Source: AC-32 sp963754265 (lineage in GTDB: Bacteria > Actinomycetota > Thermoleophilia > Gaiellales > Gaiellaceae). Taken from it: DNA of 64,000 bases. Below the pieces are notes generated by a model. It did not search any database. It was not told the origin of the DNA and was given only the letters and a program-made list of their open reading frames with translations. Position 1 is the stretch's first letter. Each line of letters starts with the position of its first letter. The position numbers and the translations under genes are program-made. Below are positions 48,578-57,115 of the stretch, one piece after another. The DNA lies in assembly GCA_963754265.1 (NCBI GenBank), contig CAVWFB010000009.1, positions 1-64,000 on the forward strand, given 5' to 3'.

Positions 48578-49256
48578 GAGGACCTCCGTTGTTGATAGGT
48601 GCGGTTCGGGATGACCTCCTCTTCGGTTTCGGGACTCGGCGCGAGACTGCGCCCGCCGGTTGAGCGAACGTCTCACCCCTCGCCGTCAGGTTCAATACGG
48701 CGCACAGGTGGGCGAGGGTTCGGGTTACTGGCGGCCTCGCGCCCAGCCTCCTAGGCCGCGCCCGGACCCGCTCTGGCCCCAGCTCGTCCAGGAGGTTCGG
48801 CTCCCGCGCCACGCGGCCGGCGGCCGCGCCCCAGCGCTGCGGCCAGCGCCTCGACAAGACCCAGGCCGCTGCCTCCCAGCTGCCCCGGAGCACGGCCGCC
48901 TGGACGGCGGCGAGGAGCAGCGGCTCAGCGATCGGTCCGGCCGACGCGGCGAGGCGGTCGAGGTCGGTGGGCGTGAAGCCGGAGCCGTGCCTACGGCGGT
49001 GGCCGGTGCCCGCTCCGAGCGGGAGCTCGCAGGCGCACCTAGCGCCCGTTCGTCGGCATCGTAGGCCCGGAGTCCCGCCGTCTGTTTTTGTGCGGCACTC
49101 CGCAGTTTTTTCTCAGACTATTTCTCGCGGCCGCTGAACCCACCGGGGAGAGGCAGTCCCCGCGGGGGATGTAGGCCCGCTTGCCGCGACCGAAGACGCG
49201 AGCGACCCACGCGCCCGCGCCGAAGGGCAGCCTCATGGGTGCGCCCTCGAGGCGAG
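48578..49256. other. Gene-poor decayed stretch of the element
   Basis: No complete gene is seen. On the minus strand, 48750-48985 reads 'FTPTDLDRLAASAGPIAEPL' then 'LRGSWEAAAWVLSRRWPQRW', which resembles the helical end of phage terminase-small-subunit-type proteins, but it lacks a start and is interrupted. The rest shows no clear signal. Confidence 0.45.
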
Positions 49257-50042
49257 CTACGCGTCCAGCTCGAAGAGCCGGGTGGAGAAGATGGTTCGGA
49301 ATCCGAGCCGCTCGTAAACGCGCTGCCCCATCGGCGAGGACCCGAGGACGGCGAACGTGGCTCCGGTGCGCGCCGCGTGGCGCATCGCTTCGTAGGTGAT
49401 CGCGGCACCAAAGCCACGTCGGCGGGCGTCGGGCCGCGTGCAGACGAAGTAGATGCCTGCGGTCGAGTCGGTCAGCAGGGTGGAGGCGGTGGCGAGAGGA
49501 TCGTCTGCCACTCTGCCGACGAAGTGGCGCCATCGACTGTGTGGTTCGAGTCCAATGATGGCGAAGACGCTGGCGACCCAGTCGGCCTCCTTGGGCCCCT
49601 CGCCGAACCCAGCGGCGAGAACCTGTCGGTACTCGTCGAGGGCAGAGGAGTCCTCGACAGGCGTGACCTGCAGCTCGGTGGCCATGGGCACGTCAGCCAA
49701 GGCGTCGAGCTGTGCGGCCATCGCAGGTTCATCGCCCCCGTCTTCGAAGCCCGCGTCCAGAAGGAGACGCGGGAGATCGTGAGGTTGCATCCCCGGGGTC
49801 CAGTGCCACGAGCCCGGCAGGGAGCGCTGCCGCAGTGCGTCCCGCCACTCCTCCAGCAAAAAACCGCTCCGCCCTTCGGAGGCGGTGCATCGGACAACCG
49901 CGTTGTGGTACCCGATCGGCGAACCCCCGATCGTCCACGCGATCTCGTCGTCTAGCCGTTCGACAGCGCCGCCAGCTCTCCCCATCGACAGTAGGAACTC
50001 GACGAAGTTTGTCTCGATGAGGTCAGCGGCCTGGGCGCTCAT
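49257..50042 (-). CDS. GNAT N-acetyltransferase (C-terminal GNAT domain)
   Basis: 261 aa from ATG 50042. The open frame continues upstream through the tRNA terminator and tRNA, but that part is not protein coding. Residues about 130-255 form a GNAT domain with 'YFVCTRPDARRRGFGAAITY' (acetyl-CoA loop) and 'VLGSSPMGQRVYERLGFRTI'. The N-terminal half ('FVEFLLSMGRAGGAVERLDD', 'WTIGGSPIGYHNAVVRC') is the partner domain seen in many two-domain GNATs. Cargo nearest the tRNA in the element. Confidence 0.85.
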   Translation of the reverse strand: MSAQAADLIETNFVEFLLSMGRAGGAVERLDDEIAWTIGGSPIGYHNAVVRCTASEGRSGFLLEEWRDALRQRSLPGSWHWTPGMQPHDLPRLLLDAGFEDGGDEPAMAAQLDALADVPMATELQVTPVEDSSALDEYRQVLAAGFGEGPKEADWVASVFAIIGLEPHSRWRHFVGRVADDPLATASTLLTDSTAGIYFVCTRPDARRRGFGAAITYEAMRHAARTGATFAVLGSSPMGQRVYERLGFRTIFSTRLFELDA

Positions 50043-50166
50043 CGACTCAGTCTTGACCGCATCGCGGTCGTACTCTATGACGTGTGGTCGCGCCGCCCGC
50101 GGCTTCCCAATGCTGAACCGGACATTTACCGGACACGAGCTGCGGATCGTTTGCTCCTGAGACGAC

Positions 50167-50192
50167 GAAACCCCCGGATTAGCAGGGGTTTC
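50167..50192 (-). terminator. Terminator of tRNA-Val
   Basis: 8-bp stem GAAACCCC/GGGGTTTC with loop CGGATTAGCA, just 3' of the tRNA on the minus strand, followed by GTCGTCTC. The GATTAGC loop is shared with the hairpin at 46950. Confidence 0.75.
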
Positions 50193-50197
50193 GTGAG

Positions 50198-50270
50198 TGG
50201 GCGGTACTGGGCTCGAACCAGTGACCCCCAGCTTGTCGAGCTGGTGCTCTCCCAACTGAGCTAACCGCCC
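50198..50270 (-). tRNA. tRNA-Val (anticodon GAC)
   Basis: 73 nt without CCA. Acceptor GGGCGGT/ACCGCCC, D-arm GCTC/GAGC, anticodon stem CCAGC/GCTGG with loop TCGACAA (anticodon GAC), T-arm ACTGG/CCAGT with loop TTCGAGC, discriminator A. All stems are perfectly paired. It is the attachment target of the adjacent element; its last 13-20 bp recur at 46981. Confidence 0.96.
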
Positions 50271-50375
50271 AAGAGCGTGCCCATGCTAGCGCACGCTTCC
50301 CCCGCCGATCAGACGGGGGCTCCGGGTCGTGCGGCAGGACCCTCCCCGCCGGAGCGGAACCTATCCTCCGTGGCT

Positions 50376-50948
50376 ATGACCGAACGGACGGGCGCGGGCT
50401 CGAGCCGCTTCCCCAGCGTGCGAATCGGGGCGGCGGTCGCCGTCGCGATCGCGATCGCGTTCGTCGCCTGGCTCCTCATCCGAAACGACGACTCGTCGTC
50501 GACGTCGGCGACCACGACCTCCTCGATCGGGCCGACCGGGGTGAGCCAGGATCGGCTCCGCGCGCTCGCGGAAGAGGCGGGGCATCCGGTCTACTGGGCC
50601 GGGCCCAAGAACGGGCTGACCTACGAGCTGACGCGCACCACGAACGGGCGCATGTTCGTGCGCTACCTGCCGAGCGACGTGCCCGTCGGGATCCGCCAGC
50701 CCGAGTTCACGATCGTCGGCACATATCCGGTTCCGGGCGCGCTGAAGGTTCTCCAGGAGCTCGCCAAGAAACCGGGCGAGACGACGTTCTCGGCGCCCCA
50801 CCAGGGCTTCGCGGTGTACGACACGTCGCACCCGACGAACGTCTACGTCGCCTATCCGGGCTCGAACCTGCAGATCGAGGTGTTCGACCCGTCGCCCGAG
50901 CACGCGCGCGAGCTGATCACGTCGGGCGCCGTGGCGCCGGTCGGCTAG
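50376..50948 (+). CDS. Membrane-anchored protein of unknown function
   Basis: 190 aa from ATG 50376. One N-terminal transmembrane helix ('GAAVAVAIAIAFVAWLLI', about residues 18-36), a Ser/Thr linker, then an extracytoplasmic domain with 'GHPVYWAGPKNGLTYELTRT', 'GRMFVRYLPSDVPVG' and 'HPTNVYVAYPGSNLQIEVFD'. TATCCT ends 8 nt before the ATG. The stop is directly followed by the next frame, suggesting an operon with the large membrane protein. Confidence 0.7.
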   Translation: MTERTGAGSSRFPSVRIGAAVAVAIAIAFVAWLLIRNDDSSSTSATTTSSIGPTGVSQDRLRALAEEAGHPVYWAGPKNGLTYELTRTTNGRMFVRYLPSDVPVGIRQPEFTIVGTYPVPGALKVLQELAKKPGETTFSAPHQGFAVYDTSHPTNVYVAYPGSNLQIEVFDPSPEHARELITSGAVAPVG

Positions 50949-51020
50949 CTGCCCGCCCTGCTCGTAGCCTGGGTCTTCTTCCCGCTCGTCCTCGCCGGCC
51001 TCTGCCTCGGCTGCGGCCGG

Positions 51021-53237
51021 TTGCTCGAGCTGGCAAGCGGCGAGCGCCTCCCGCGACCGCTCGTGCTTCCGGCCGGTCTGACGGTCGTGATCCTCGCCGG
51101 CCAGTTCGCGACTCTCGCGGATGCGACCGCCGAGCTCGCCGGGCCACTCGTGGTCGGGCTCGCTGCGGCCGGCCTGCTTCTGAGCACTCCGTGGCGCGCG
51201 CGCCCGGATCCGTGGGCGTATGGCGCAGCCGTCGGCGTCTTCGCCGTGTTCGCGGCACCGATCGTCCTCTCCGGCGAGGCGACCTTCGCCGGCTACATCA
51301 AGCTCGACGACACCGCCACCTACTTCGCGATGACCGACCGCGTGATGGAGCACGGGCGCAGCCTCGCCGGCCTGGCTCCCTCGACGTACGAGGCGACCCT
51401 GGGAACGACGGTTTCCATCGGCTACCCGACCGGCAGCCTGATGCCGCTCGGGATCGGCCACCAGCTCCTCTCGTACGACATCGCGTGGCTCTTCCAGCCC
51501 TACCTCACCGTGCTTGCGGCGCTGCTCGCGCTCGCGCTCTACGCGGTGCTGGCGCGGGTCGTCCCCTCACGGCCCCTGCGTGCGCTCGCGGTCTCCGTCG
51601 CGGCCCAGCCGGCGATCCTGTTCGGCTACGCGCTCTGGGGCGGGGTCAAGGAGCTCGCCGGCGCGCTCCTCCTCGCGCTGATCGCGGCGCTCCTGCCGTG
51701 GACGCTCGAGGAGAGCAGGCGCGCACGCGCCGCGTTGCCTCTGGCCGCGGCTTGCGCTGCGCTCGTCTGCGTCCTCAGCCTCCCGGGAGCGGTGTGGCTC
51801 GTTCCCGCTGCGCTCGTGGCCACGGTCGTCCTTCTGCGCCGGCCACAGCGCCTGCTGCCGAAGGCGGGCGTGTTCGTCGCCGGCCTCGCGCTGCTCGCGA
51901 TTCCGGCCTTCGTGGCGGCGGTCGACTGGCTGCCGCGAATCGGCGCCTTCGACAAGGAGACGAACCTCGGCAACCTGATCGGCCCCCTGAGCAGCTTCCA
52001 GCTCTTCGGCATCTGGCCGTCGGGCGACTTCCGCGTCCACCCGCACGACTCGGCGCCTGCCTACGTCTTGATCGCGCTCGTGATCGCGGCCGGCGTCGTC
52101 GGGGTCTGGTGGGCCTGGGAGCGGGCCGCCTCGGAGCTGCTCGCCTATGTCGTGATCGCGGGCCTCGGCTGCGCCCTCTTCCTCGCGGTCAGCTCGCCCT
52201 GGGTGGCAGGCAAGACGCTCGCGATGGCCTCGCCGGCCGCGCTGGCGGCGGCGCTCGGCGGCTGTGCGGCGGGCCTCGCGCACAAACGCGTCGTCGAGGC
52301 CGCCGTCGCGGCGCTGGCGATCGCCGCCGGCGTGCTCTGGTCGAACACCCTCCAGTACCACGACGTCCTACTGGCACCGCGCGGGCAGCTGCACGAGCTC
52401 GAGACGATCGGACACGACTTCGCGGGCCAGGGGCCGGCGCTGATGACCACCTACGAGCCCTACGGCGTGCGCCACTTCCTGCGGCGCCTCGACCCGGAGG
52501 GAGCCTCGGAGCTACGGCGACGCTTCGACTACCTGACCAACGGCTCCGTCCTGAGCAAAGGCGAGTCCGCCGACATCGACCGCATCCGCCTCGACGGGCT
52601 GCTCGTCTACCGCACGCTCGTCTTGCGCCGGGGGCCCGCGGCGAGCAGGCCGCCGTCGAGCTACCAGCTCGTCTGGCGCGGCCGCTACTACGAGGTGTGG
52701 CAGCGGCCGCAGGGCCCGCCGACGATCCTCCAGCACCTGCCGCTCGGGAGCCGGAATCAGGCGGCCGGGGTGCCGCGTTGCGCGGAGGTGCTTCGTCTGG
52801 GATCGCTGGGTGGCACGCTCGTGACCGCCACCAGGCCCCGGGCGATCTCACTCGGCTACCCGCGCGCGCGCGGCGAGCTCGCCCTGACGGTGAGCGTGCC
52901 CGCGAGCGGCGACTACACCGCCTGGCTCGGCGGAGACTGGCGCGGTCTCGCCTCGATCTCGGTCGACGGGCGCACCGTCGGCTCCAAGCGCCATGAGCTG
53001 AACTGGCCCGGCCTCTACACCGACCTCGGCTCGGTGCGACTCTCGGCCGGTGAGCACCTGGTCAGGATCCGTTACCGGACGGGCGGCTGGCGCCCGGGAA
53101 GCGGCGGCACGCCGTACTCCTTCGGCCCGGCGGCGCTCAGCCTGGTCGACTCGCGCGAGCCCGTGACGAGAACCGCGCCCCGCGACGCCCGCTCGCTCTG
53201 TGGTCGGCCCTTGGACTGGGTCGAGGCAGTCCGCTAG
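51021..53237 (+). CDS. Large polytopic membrane protein (glycosyltransferase-like) with C-terminal beta domain
   Basis: 738 aa from TTG 51021. Coding pattern with one more membrane helix ('LLVAWVFFPLVLAGLCLGCG') continues upstream to 50949, so a CTG start there is likely. About 12 hydrophobic helices. The early 'GYIKLDDTATYFAMTDRVME' has the D-D motif after TM segments typical of GT-C membrane glycosyltransferases. The last ~150 residues ('SGDYTAWLGGDWRGLASISV', 'HLVRIRYRTGGWRPGSGG') form a carbohydrate-binding-like beta sandwich. Possibly cell-wall glycan synthesis. Convergent with the Eis-like gene. Confidence 0.75.
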   Translation: MLELASGERLPRPLVLPAGLTVVILAGQFATLADATAELAGPLVVGLAAAGLLLSTPWRARPDPWAYGAAVGVFAVFAAPIVLSGEATFAGYIKLDDTATYFAMTDRVMEHGRSLAGLAPSTYEATLGTTVSIGYPTGSLMPLGIGHQLLSYDIAWLFQPYLTVLAALLALALYAVLARVVPSRPLRALAVSVAAQPAILFGYALWGGVKELAGALLLALIAALLPWTLEESRRARAALPLAAACAALVCVLSLPGAVWLVPAALVATVVLLRRPQRLLPKAGVFVAGLALLAIPAFVAAVDWLPRIGAFDKETNLGNLIGPLSSFQLFGIWPSGDFRVHPHDSAPAYVLIALVIAAGVVGVWWAWERAASELLAYVVIAGLGCALFLAVSSPWVAGKTLAMASPAALAAALGGCAAGLAHKRVVEAAVAALAIAAGVLWSNTLQYHDVLLAPRGQLHELETIGHDFAGQGPALMTTYEPYGVRHFLRRLDPEGASELRRRFDYLTNGSVLSKGESADIDRIRLDGLLVYRTLVLRRGPAASRPPSSYQLVWRGRYYEVWQRPQGPPTILQHLPLGSRNQAAGVPRCAEVLRLGSLGGTLVTATRPRAISLGYPRARGELALTVSVPASGDYTAWLGGDWRGLASISVDGRTVGSKRHELNWPGLYTDLGSVRLSAGEHLVRIRYRTGGWRPGSGGTPYSFGPAALSLVDSREPVTRTAPRDARSLCGRPLDWVEAVR

Positions 53238-54433
53238 AAGATCTCAGGGCACCACGGGAGGCGTTCGGTGCCGAACTGCTCGTCGGCGCGCGCGACGGCG
53301 CCGGGCTTCAGCTCCTCGAGCCGGCCTGCCCAGCGCAGGCCCTCGAAGGTGAAGCCGCCCAGGTAGACCGAGGCCAGAGCTTCGACGCTCAGCGTCAGGT
53401 CGGCCGGAGCCGTCGTTCGATCGGCGCTCCCGTTGCCGACGCGCCAGCGCGCCGTATTCCACGGGCAGAACTCGTCGAGCACGTCGAGCACGACCTCGCC
53501 CTCACCCAGCCGGCGGGCGCTGAGCGCCGCGCCCACGTCGACGAGGCGCACCCATAGCGCCTCGAGCACCGCGAAGCGCATCCGACGCGGCTCGCGTATC
53601 CACTGGAGCAGCGGATGGTCGAGCGGCAGCCAGAAGGCATCGATCCGGGCCACCCAGTCGATCGAGAGCAAGAAGCGCCAGATCGCATCGAGCGCCAATG
53701 GAGACGTGCCAAGGGCTTCGCCGACCTCGACGCTCGTCTCGGTGATCATGTGGTTGACCTCGAAGTTGAGCCGGTAGAGCGCGTACGCCTCCGGCACGCC
53801 GTCGAGCTCGATCACGGCACGCATCTGCTGACCACCCTGCTGCCCCTGGCGCAAACGGCGCACCTTCCACCACTCGCGCGAGCGCGTGAACATCCCCACC
53901 GTTTCGGCCTGCACGCGGTCGTAGATCCCCGGCAGGATCTCGAGCACCTCCTCGTCGGCCTCGAGCAACCGTCCGTTCCCCAGGGGCTCGTCATCCCAGA
54001 GCCGCGCATGCTCCTTCGGCAACTCGATGTCGCCCGCGAGCGACGCAAGGCCGTAGCCGAACCGCGAATAGATACCGCCCTCGCTCGCGAAGAGCATTGC
54101 GATCGGCTCGCCTCGCTGGTGCGCGTCGGCGAGCTGCTTGCGCATCAACGCCGTCAGAGCCCCACGGCGACGGTGCGTCGGCAAGACGCCGACGGCCATC
54201 ACGCCGGCAGTCGGTACCTGGGCGCCGCCGGGAACCGTCGTGTCGAACTGGTACGCGGCGGCTCCGCCGACGATCTGCCCCCCGTCGACGGCCGCCAGCA
54301 TCCGTTCGACCGGAAGAATCGTCCCGAGCCGCTCGATCTGATCGGGCTCTGGGCGGCTGCCGAAGTAGTGCCAGATCGGCGCGAGCGCGCTCGCCACCTC
54401 CTCTTGCTCGACGACTCTGACCTCGAGGGCCAT
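53234..54433 (-). CDS. Eis-like N-acetyltransferase with SCP2-type C-terminal domain
   Basis: 399 aa. The N-terminal GNAT has 'GVMAVGVLPTHRRRGALTAL' (acetyl-CoA loop) and 'LFASEGGIYSRFGYGLASLA'. A second GNAT-like middle domain and a C-terminal sterol-carrier-like domain ('DLTLSVEALASVYLGGFTFE') follow. The protein ends LPWCPEIF; in Eis proteins the terminal Phe carboxylate is the catalytic base, and it is kept here. Eis enzymes acetylate amines, including aminoglycosides; the natural substrate is unknown. It starts next to the pcrA stop. Confidence 0.9.
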   Translation of the reverse strand: MALEVRVVEQEEVASALAPIWHYFGSRPEPDQIERLGTILPVERMLAAVDGGQIVGGAAAYQFDTTVPGGAQVPTAGVMAVGVLPTHRRRGALTALMRKQLADAHQRGEPIAMLFASEGGIYSRFGYGLASLAGDIELPKEHARLWDDEPLGNGRLLEADEEVLEILPGIYDRVQAETVGMFTRSREWWKVRRLRQGQQGGQQMRAVIELDGVPEAYALYRLNFEVNHMITETSVEVGEALGTSPLALDAIWRFLLSIDWVARIDAFWLPLDHPLLQWIREPRRMRFAVLEALWVRLVDVGAALSARRLGEGEVVLDVLDEFCPWNTARWRVGNGSADRTTAPADLTLSVEALASVYLGGFTFEGLRWAGRLEELKPGAVARADEQFGTERLPWCPEIF

Positions 54434-56587
54434 CTAGGAGACGCGCTGCAGCGGCGCGTAGTCGAGCATCAGCCGCCGCTCGCTCCCGTCCGACGCGAAG
54501 CGGACCGTCACCACGCCGCCGGCCTCGATCGCGGTCACGACGCCCTCGCCGAGCGTCTCGTGCCGGACCGAGTCGCCGGTGGAGAGGGAGGGCGCATCCG
54601 CGCGCGGTGCGACTCCGGTCGGCGAGCCGTACCCCGACCACGACGCCGGCTGCAGCCGCAGTCGCTCGATCTTGTCCTCGGGCAGCTCGTCGATGAAGCG
54701 CGAGGGCAGGTTGTACGAGCGGCTGCCCCAGAGCGAGCGCGCCGAGGCGTGCGTCAGCACGAGCCGCTCCTGCGCGCGCGTCATCCCGACGTACGCAAGG
54801 CGCCGCTCCTCCTCGAGCCCCTGCTCCTCGATCGAGCGCGCGTGGGGGAAGATCCCCTCCTCCATCCCGATCATGAAGACCGCGCGGAACTCGAGCCCCT
54901 TTGCGTTGTGCAGCGTCATCAGGGTGACGAGGCTCTGCTCGCCGCGGATCGCGTCCTGATCGGAGTAGAGCGAGATCTCCTGCAGGAAGCCCGACAGCGA
55001 CGGCTCGGCCGCGGTCGCCTGGTACTCGTGCGCGACGCCGACGAGCTCCTGGAGGTTCTCGACCCGTCCCTGCGCCTCGATCGTGCGCTCGGCGCGTAGC
55101 GACTCCAGGTAGCCGCTGCGCTCGAGCACGCGCTCGATCACCTCGGGCACCTCGAGCTCGAGCGCGCCGGCCTGCAGCGACTGGAGCACGGACTGCAACT
55201 GCTGGACCGCCCGCAGCGGCGCGGCCGCGATCCCCGCCTCCTCGGCGTGCCCCAGCGTCTCCCAGAGCGAGAGCCCCTGCGCGTCGGCATAGGCCTGGAG
55301 CCGCGCGAGCGAGGCGTCCCCGATCCCGCGCCGCGGGCGGTTGGCGATCCGCTGCAGCGAGACGGCGTCGTACGGATTGTCGATCGCCTGCAGGTAGGCG
55401 ACCACGTCCTTCACCTCCGCGCGCTCGTAGAAGCGGGGGCCGCCGATCACCTGGTAGCCGACCCCCTGGCGGACGAGCACGTCCTCGAGAACGCGTGACT
55501 GCGCGTTCGTCCGGTAGAAGACCGCCACCTCGCTCCCGTTGTAGCCCTCCTCGACGAGCAGCGCGATCTCGGCCGCGACGAAGCGCGCCTCCGCGTGCTC
55601 GTCCTCGACCTCCAGCGCGCGCACCGGGTCGCCCTCGCCTAGGTCGGACCAGAGGTTCTTCGGCTTGCGTTCCCGGTTGTGCGAGATGACCGCGTTCGCC
55701 GACTCGAGGATCGTGTTCGTCGAGCGGTAGTTCTGCTCCAGGGCGATCGTCCTCGTCTCGCCGAAGTCGCGCTCGAACTCGAGGATGTTGCGGATGTCGG
55801 CGCCGCGGAAGGCGTAGATGCTCTGGTCCGGATCGCCGACCGCACAGATGTTGCGGTGCTTCTCGGCCAGCAGCTGAAGCAGCCGGTACTGGGCGTGGTT
55901 GGTGTCCTGGTACTCGTCCACGAGGATGTAGCGGAACGCCTTCTGCCAGCGCTCGCGCGCCTCCGGGAAGCTCTCGAGCACCTGGACGGTGAGCATCAGC
56001 AGGTCGTCGAAGTCGACGGCGTTCGAGGCGAAGAGCCGCCGCTGGTAGAGGTCGTACACCTCGGCGACGGTCTGGTCGTAGAAGGAGGCGACGCGGCTCG
56101 CGTACTCCTGAGGCGTGACCAGTTGGTTCTTCGCGGCCGAGATCTGCGCGTGGATCCCGCGCGGGACGAACCGCTTCGGGTCGCGCTCCAGCTCCTCGAG
56201 GCAGGCCTTCGTCAGACGGACCTGGTCGGCCTGGTCGTAGATCGTGAAGTTCGAGCGGTAGCCGAGGCGCTGGGCCTCGCGCCGCAGGATGCGGCCGCAG
56301 GCGGCGTGGAAGGTGAGGATCCAGATCGAGCGTGCGACCGGGCCGAGCAGGTCCTCGAGCCGCTCGCGCATCTCCCCCGCCGCCTTGTTGGTGAAAGTGA
56401 TCGCGAGAATCTCGTTCGGCTTCACGCCGCAGGCGTTGATCAGGTGCGCCACCCGGTAGGTGAGCACCCGCGTCTTGCCGGAGCCAGCGCCGGCGATGAC
56501 GAGCAGCGGGCCTTCCGTGGCGAGAACCGCCTCGCGCTGGGCGGGGTTTAGGTCGGCGAGATACTGCTCCGGGGAAGCAACGGCCAC
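54434..56587 (-). CDS. pcrA: ATP-dependent DNA helicase UvrD/PcrA
   Basis: 717 aa from GTG 56587. Superfamily 1A motifs in order: Walker A 'LLVIAGAGSGKTRVLTYR', motif Ia 'ILAITFTNKAAGEM', Walker B 'FRYILVDEYQDTNHAQY', motif III 'AVGDPDQSIYAFRGADI', motif IV 'QNYRSTNTILESAN' and motif V/VI 'LMTLHNAKGLEF', 'YVGMTRAQERL'. A C-terminal Tudor-like strand set ('GDSVRHETLGEGVVTAIEAG') binds RNA polymerase in PcrA. Acts in repair and conflict resolution. TAGCAT ends 7 nt before the start. Confidence 0.95.
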   Translation of the reverse strand: MAVASPEQYLADLNPAQREAVLATEGPLLVIAGAGSGKTRVLTYRVAHLINACGVKPNEILAITFTNKAAGEMRERLEDLLGPVARSIWILTFHAACGRILRREAQRLGYRSNFTIYDQADQVRLTKACLEELERDPKRFVPRGIHAQISAAKNQLVTPQEYASRVASFYDQTVAEVYDLYQRRLFASNAVDFDDLLMLTVQVLESFPEARERWQKAFRYILVDEYQDTNHAQYRLLQLLAEKHRNICAVGDPDQSIYAFRGADIRNILEFERDFGETRTIALEQNYRSTNTILESANAVISHNRERKPKNLWSDLGEGDPVRALEVEDEHAEARFVAAEIALLVEEGYNGSEVAVFYRTNAQSRVLEDVLVRQGVGYQVIGGPRFYERAEVKDVVAYLQAIDNPYDAVSLQRIANRPRRGIGDASLARLQAYADAQGLSLWETLGHAEEAGIAAAPLRAVQQLQSVLQSLQAGALELEVPEVIERVLERSGYLESLRAERTIEAQGRVENLQELVGVAHEYQATAAEPSLSGFLQEISLYSDQDAIRGEQSLVTLMTLHNAKGLEFRAVFMIGMEEGIFPHARSIEEQGLEEERRLAYVGMTRAQERLVLTHASARSLWGSRSYNLPSRFIDELPEDKIERLRLQPASWSGYGSPTGVAPRADAPSLSTGDSVRHETLGEGVVTAIEAGGVVTVRFASDGSERRLMLDYAPLQRVS

Positions 56588-56608
56588 ATAGGCGATGCTA
56601 GCGCCAGT

Positions 56609-57016
56609 TCAGGCTTGGGCCGGGACTGTCGCAGCCGCCTGCGGTGCCATCTCTTCCCAATACTGGTTTAGGGCTTCCTGCACCTTCACGAACCAGACGA
56701 TCGCGGGGATGACGAAGATGCCGAAGGGGAAGAGCCAGAGGCCCGTCCAGCCGGTGACCGGCGACGGCCGCCCGCTCTTCTCGTACATCTTCCCGATCTC
56801 CGACGGGGTCACGAACGCCATCACCGGACTGATCACGATCCAGATGACGAGGCTCAGGATTCCGCCGAGGCCCTCGCCGGTGTGCTGCCGTATCTCCTCC
56901 ATGGTCTTGAAGATCCAGTACCAGCCGTAGAAGCCGAGCGTGATGATGAACAACAGGATCCCGAAGCCGATGCCGCGCGGCTGGCCAAGGGGGCCTGCGT
57001 TGCCGGACACACTCAT
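56609..57016 (-). CDS. DUF4234 membrane protein
   Basis: 135 aa from ATG 57016 with GGAGGGAACG upstream. 'LLFIITLGFYGWYWIFKTME' is the DUF4234 signature (Y-x-x-Y-W), followed by two further hydrophobic segments ('LSLVIWIVISPVMAFV', 'LWLFPFGIFVIPAIVWFV') and 'KVQEALNQYWEEM'. Three membrane helices. Function unknown. Confidence 0.85.
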   Translation of the reverse strand: MSVSGNAGPLGQPRGIGFGILLFIITLGFYGWYWIFKTMEEIRQHTGEGLGGILSLVIWIVISPVMAFVTPSEIGKMYEKSGRPSPVTGWTGLWLFPFGIFVIPAIVWFVKVQEALNQYWEEMAPQAAATVPAQA

Positions 57017-57115
57017 CGTTCCCTCCTCCATAGGTGGAACGACTGAAGCATGCTCGTCGGCCGAGGTCAACCGGGGCGCCGTCGAGCCGGGAGATGCGAG
57101 ATCCTGCGGGCGCCG

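Larger units (their letters stand above)
46981..50210. mobile_element. Remnant integrative element at tRNA-Val
   Basis: About 3.2 kb bounded by the direct repeat at 46981 and the 3' end of the intact tRNA-Val. It contains a tyrosine-recombinase C-terminal remnant next to the distal repeat, an epoxide hydrolase, a gene-poor decayed stretch and an acetyltransferase. The integrase is truncated, so the element cannot move by itself. The layout (intact tRNA at one end, partial copy at the other) is the normal result of tRNA-targeted integration. Confidence 0.65.

Noticed and set aside
48660..49064. 134-aa plus-strand frame in the tRNA-Val element
   Set aside because: Composition is typical of shadow frames; the only protein-like signal here is on the minus strand and is itself fragmentary.
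50043..50255. N-terminal extension of the acetyltransferase into the tRNA-Val gene
   Set aside because: The extra residues are a translation of the tRNA and its terminator; ATG 50042 fits the family start.
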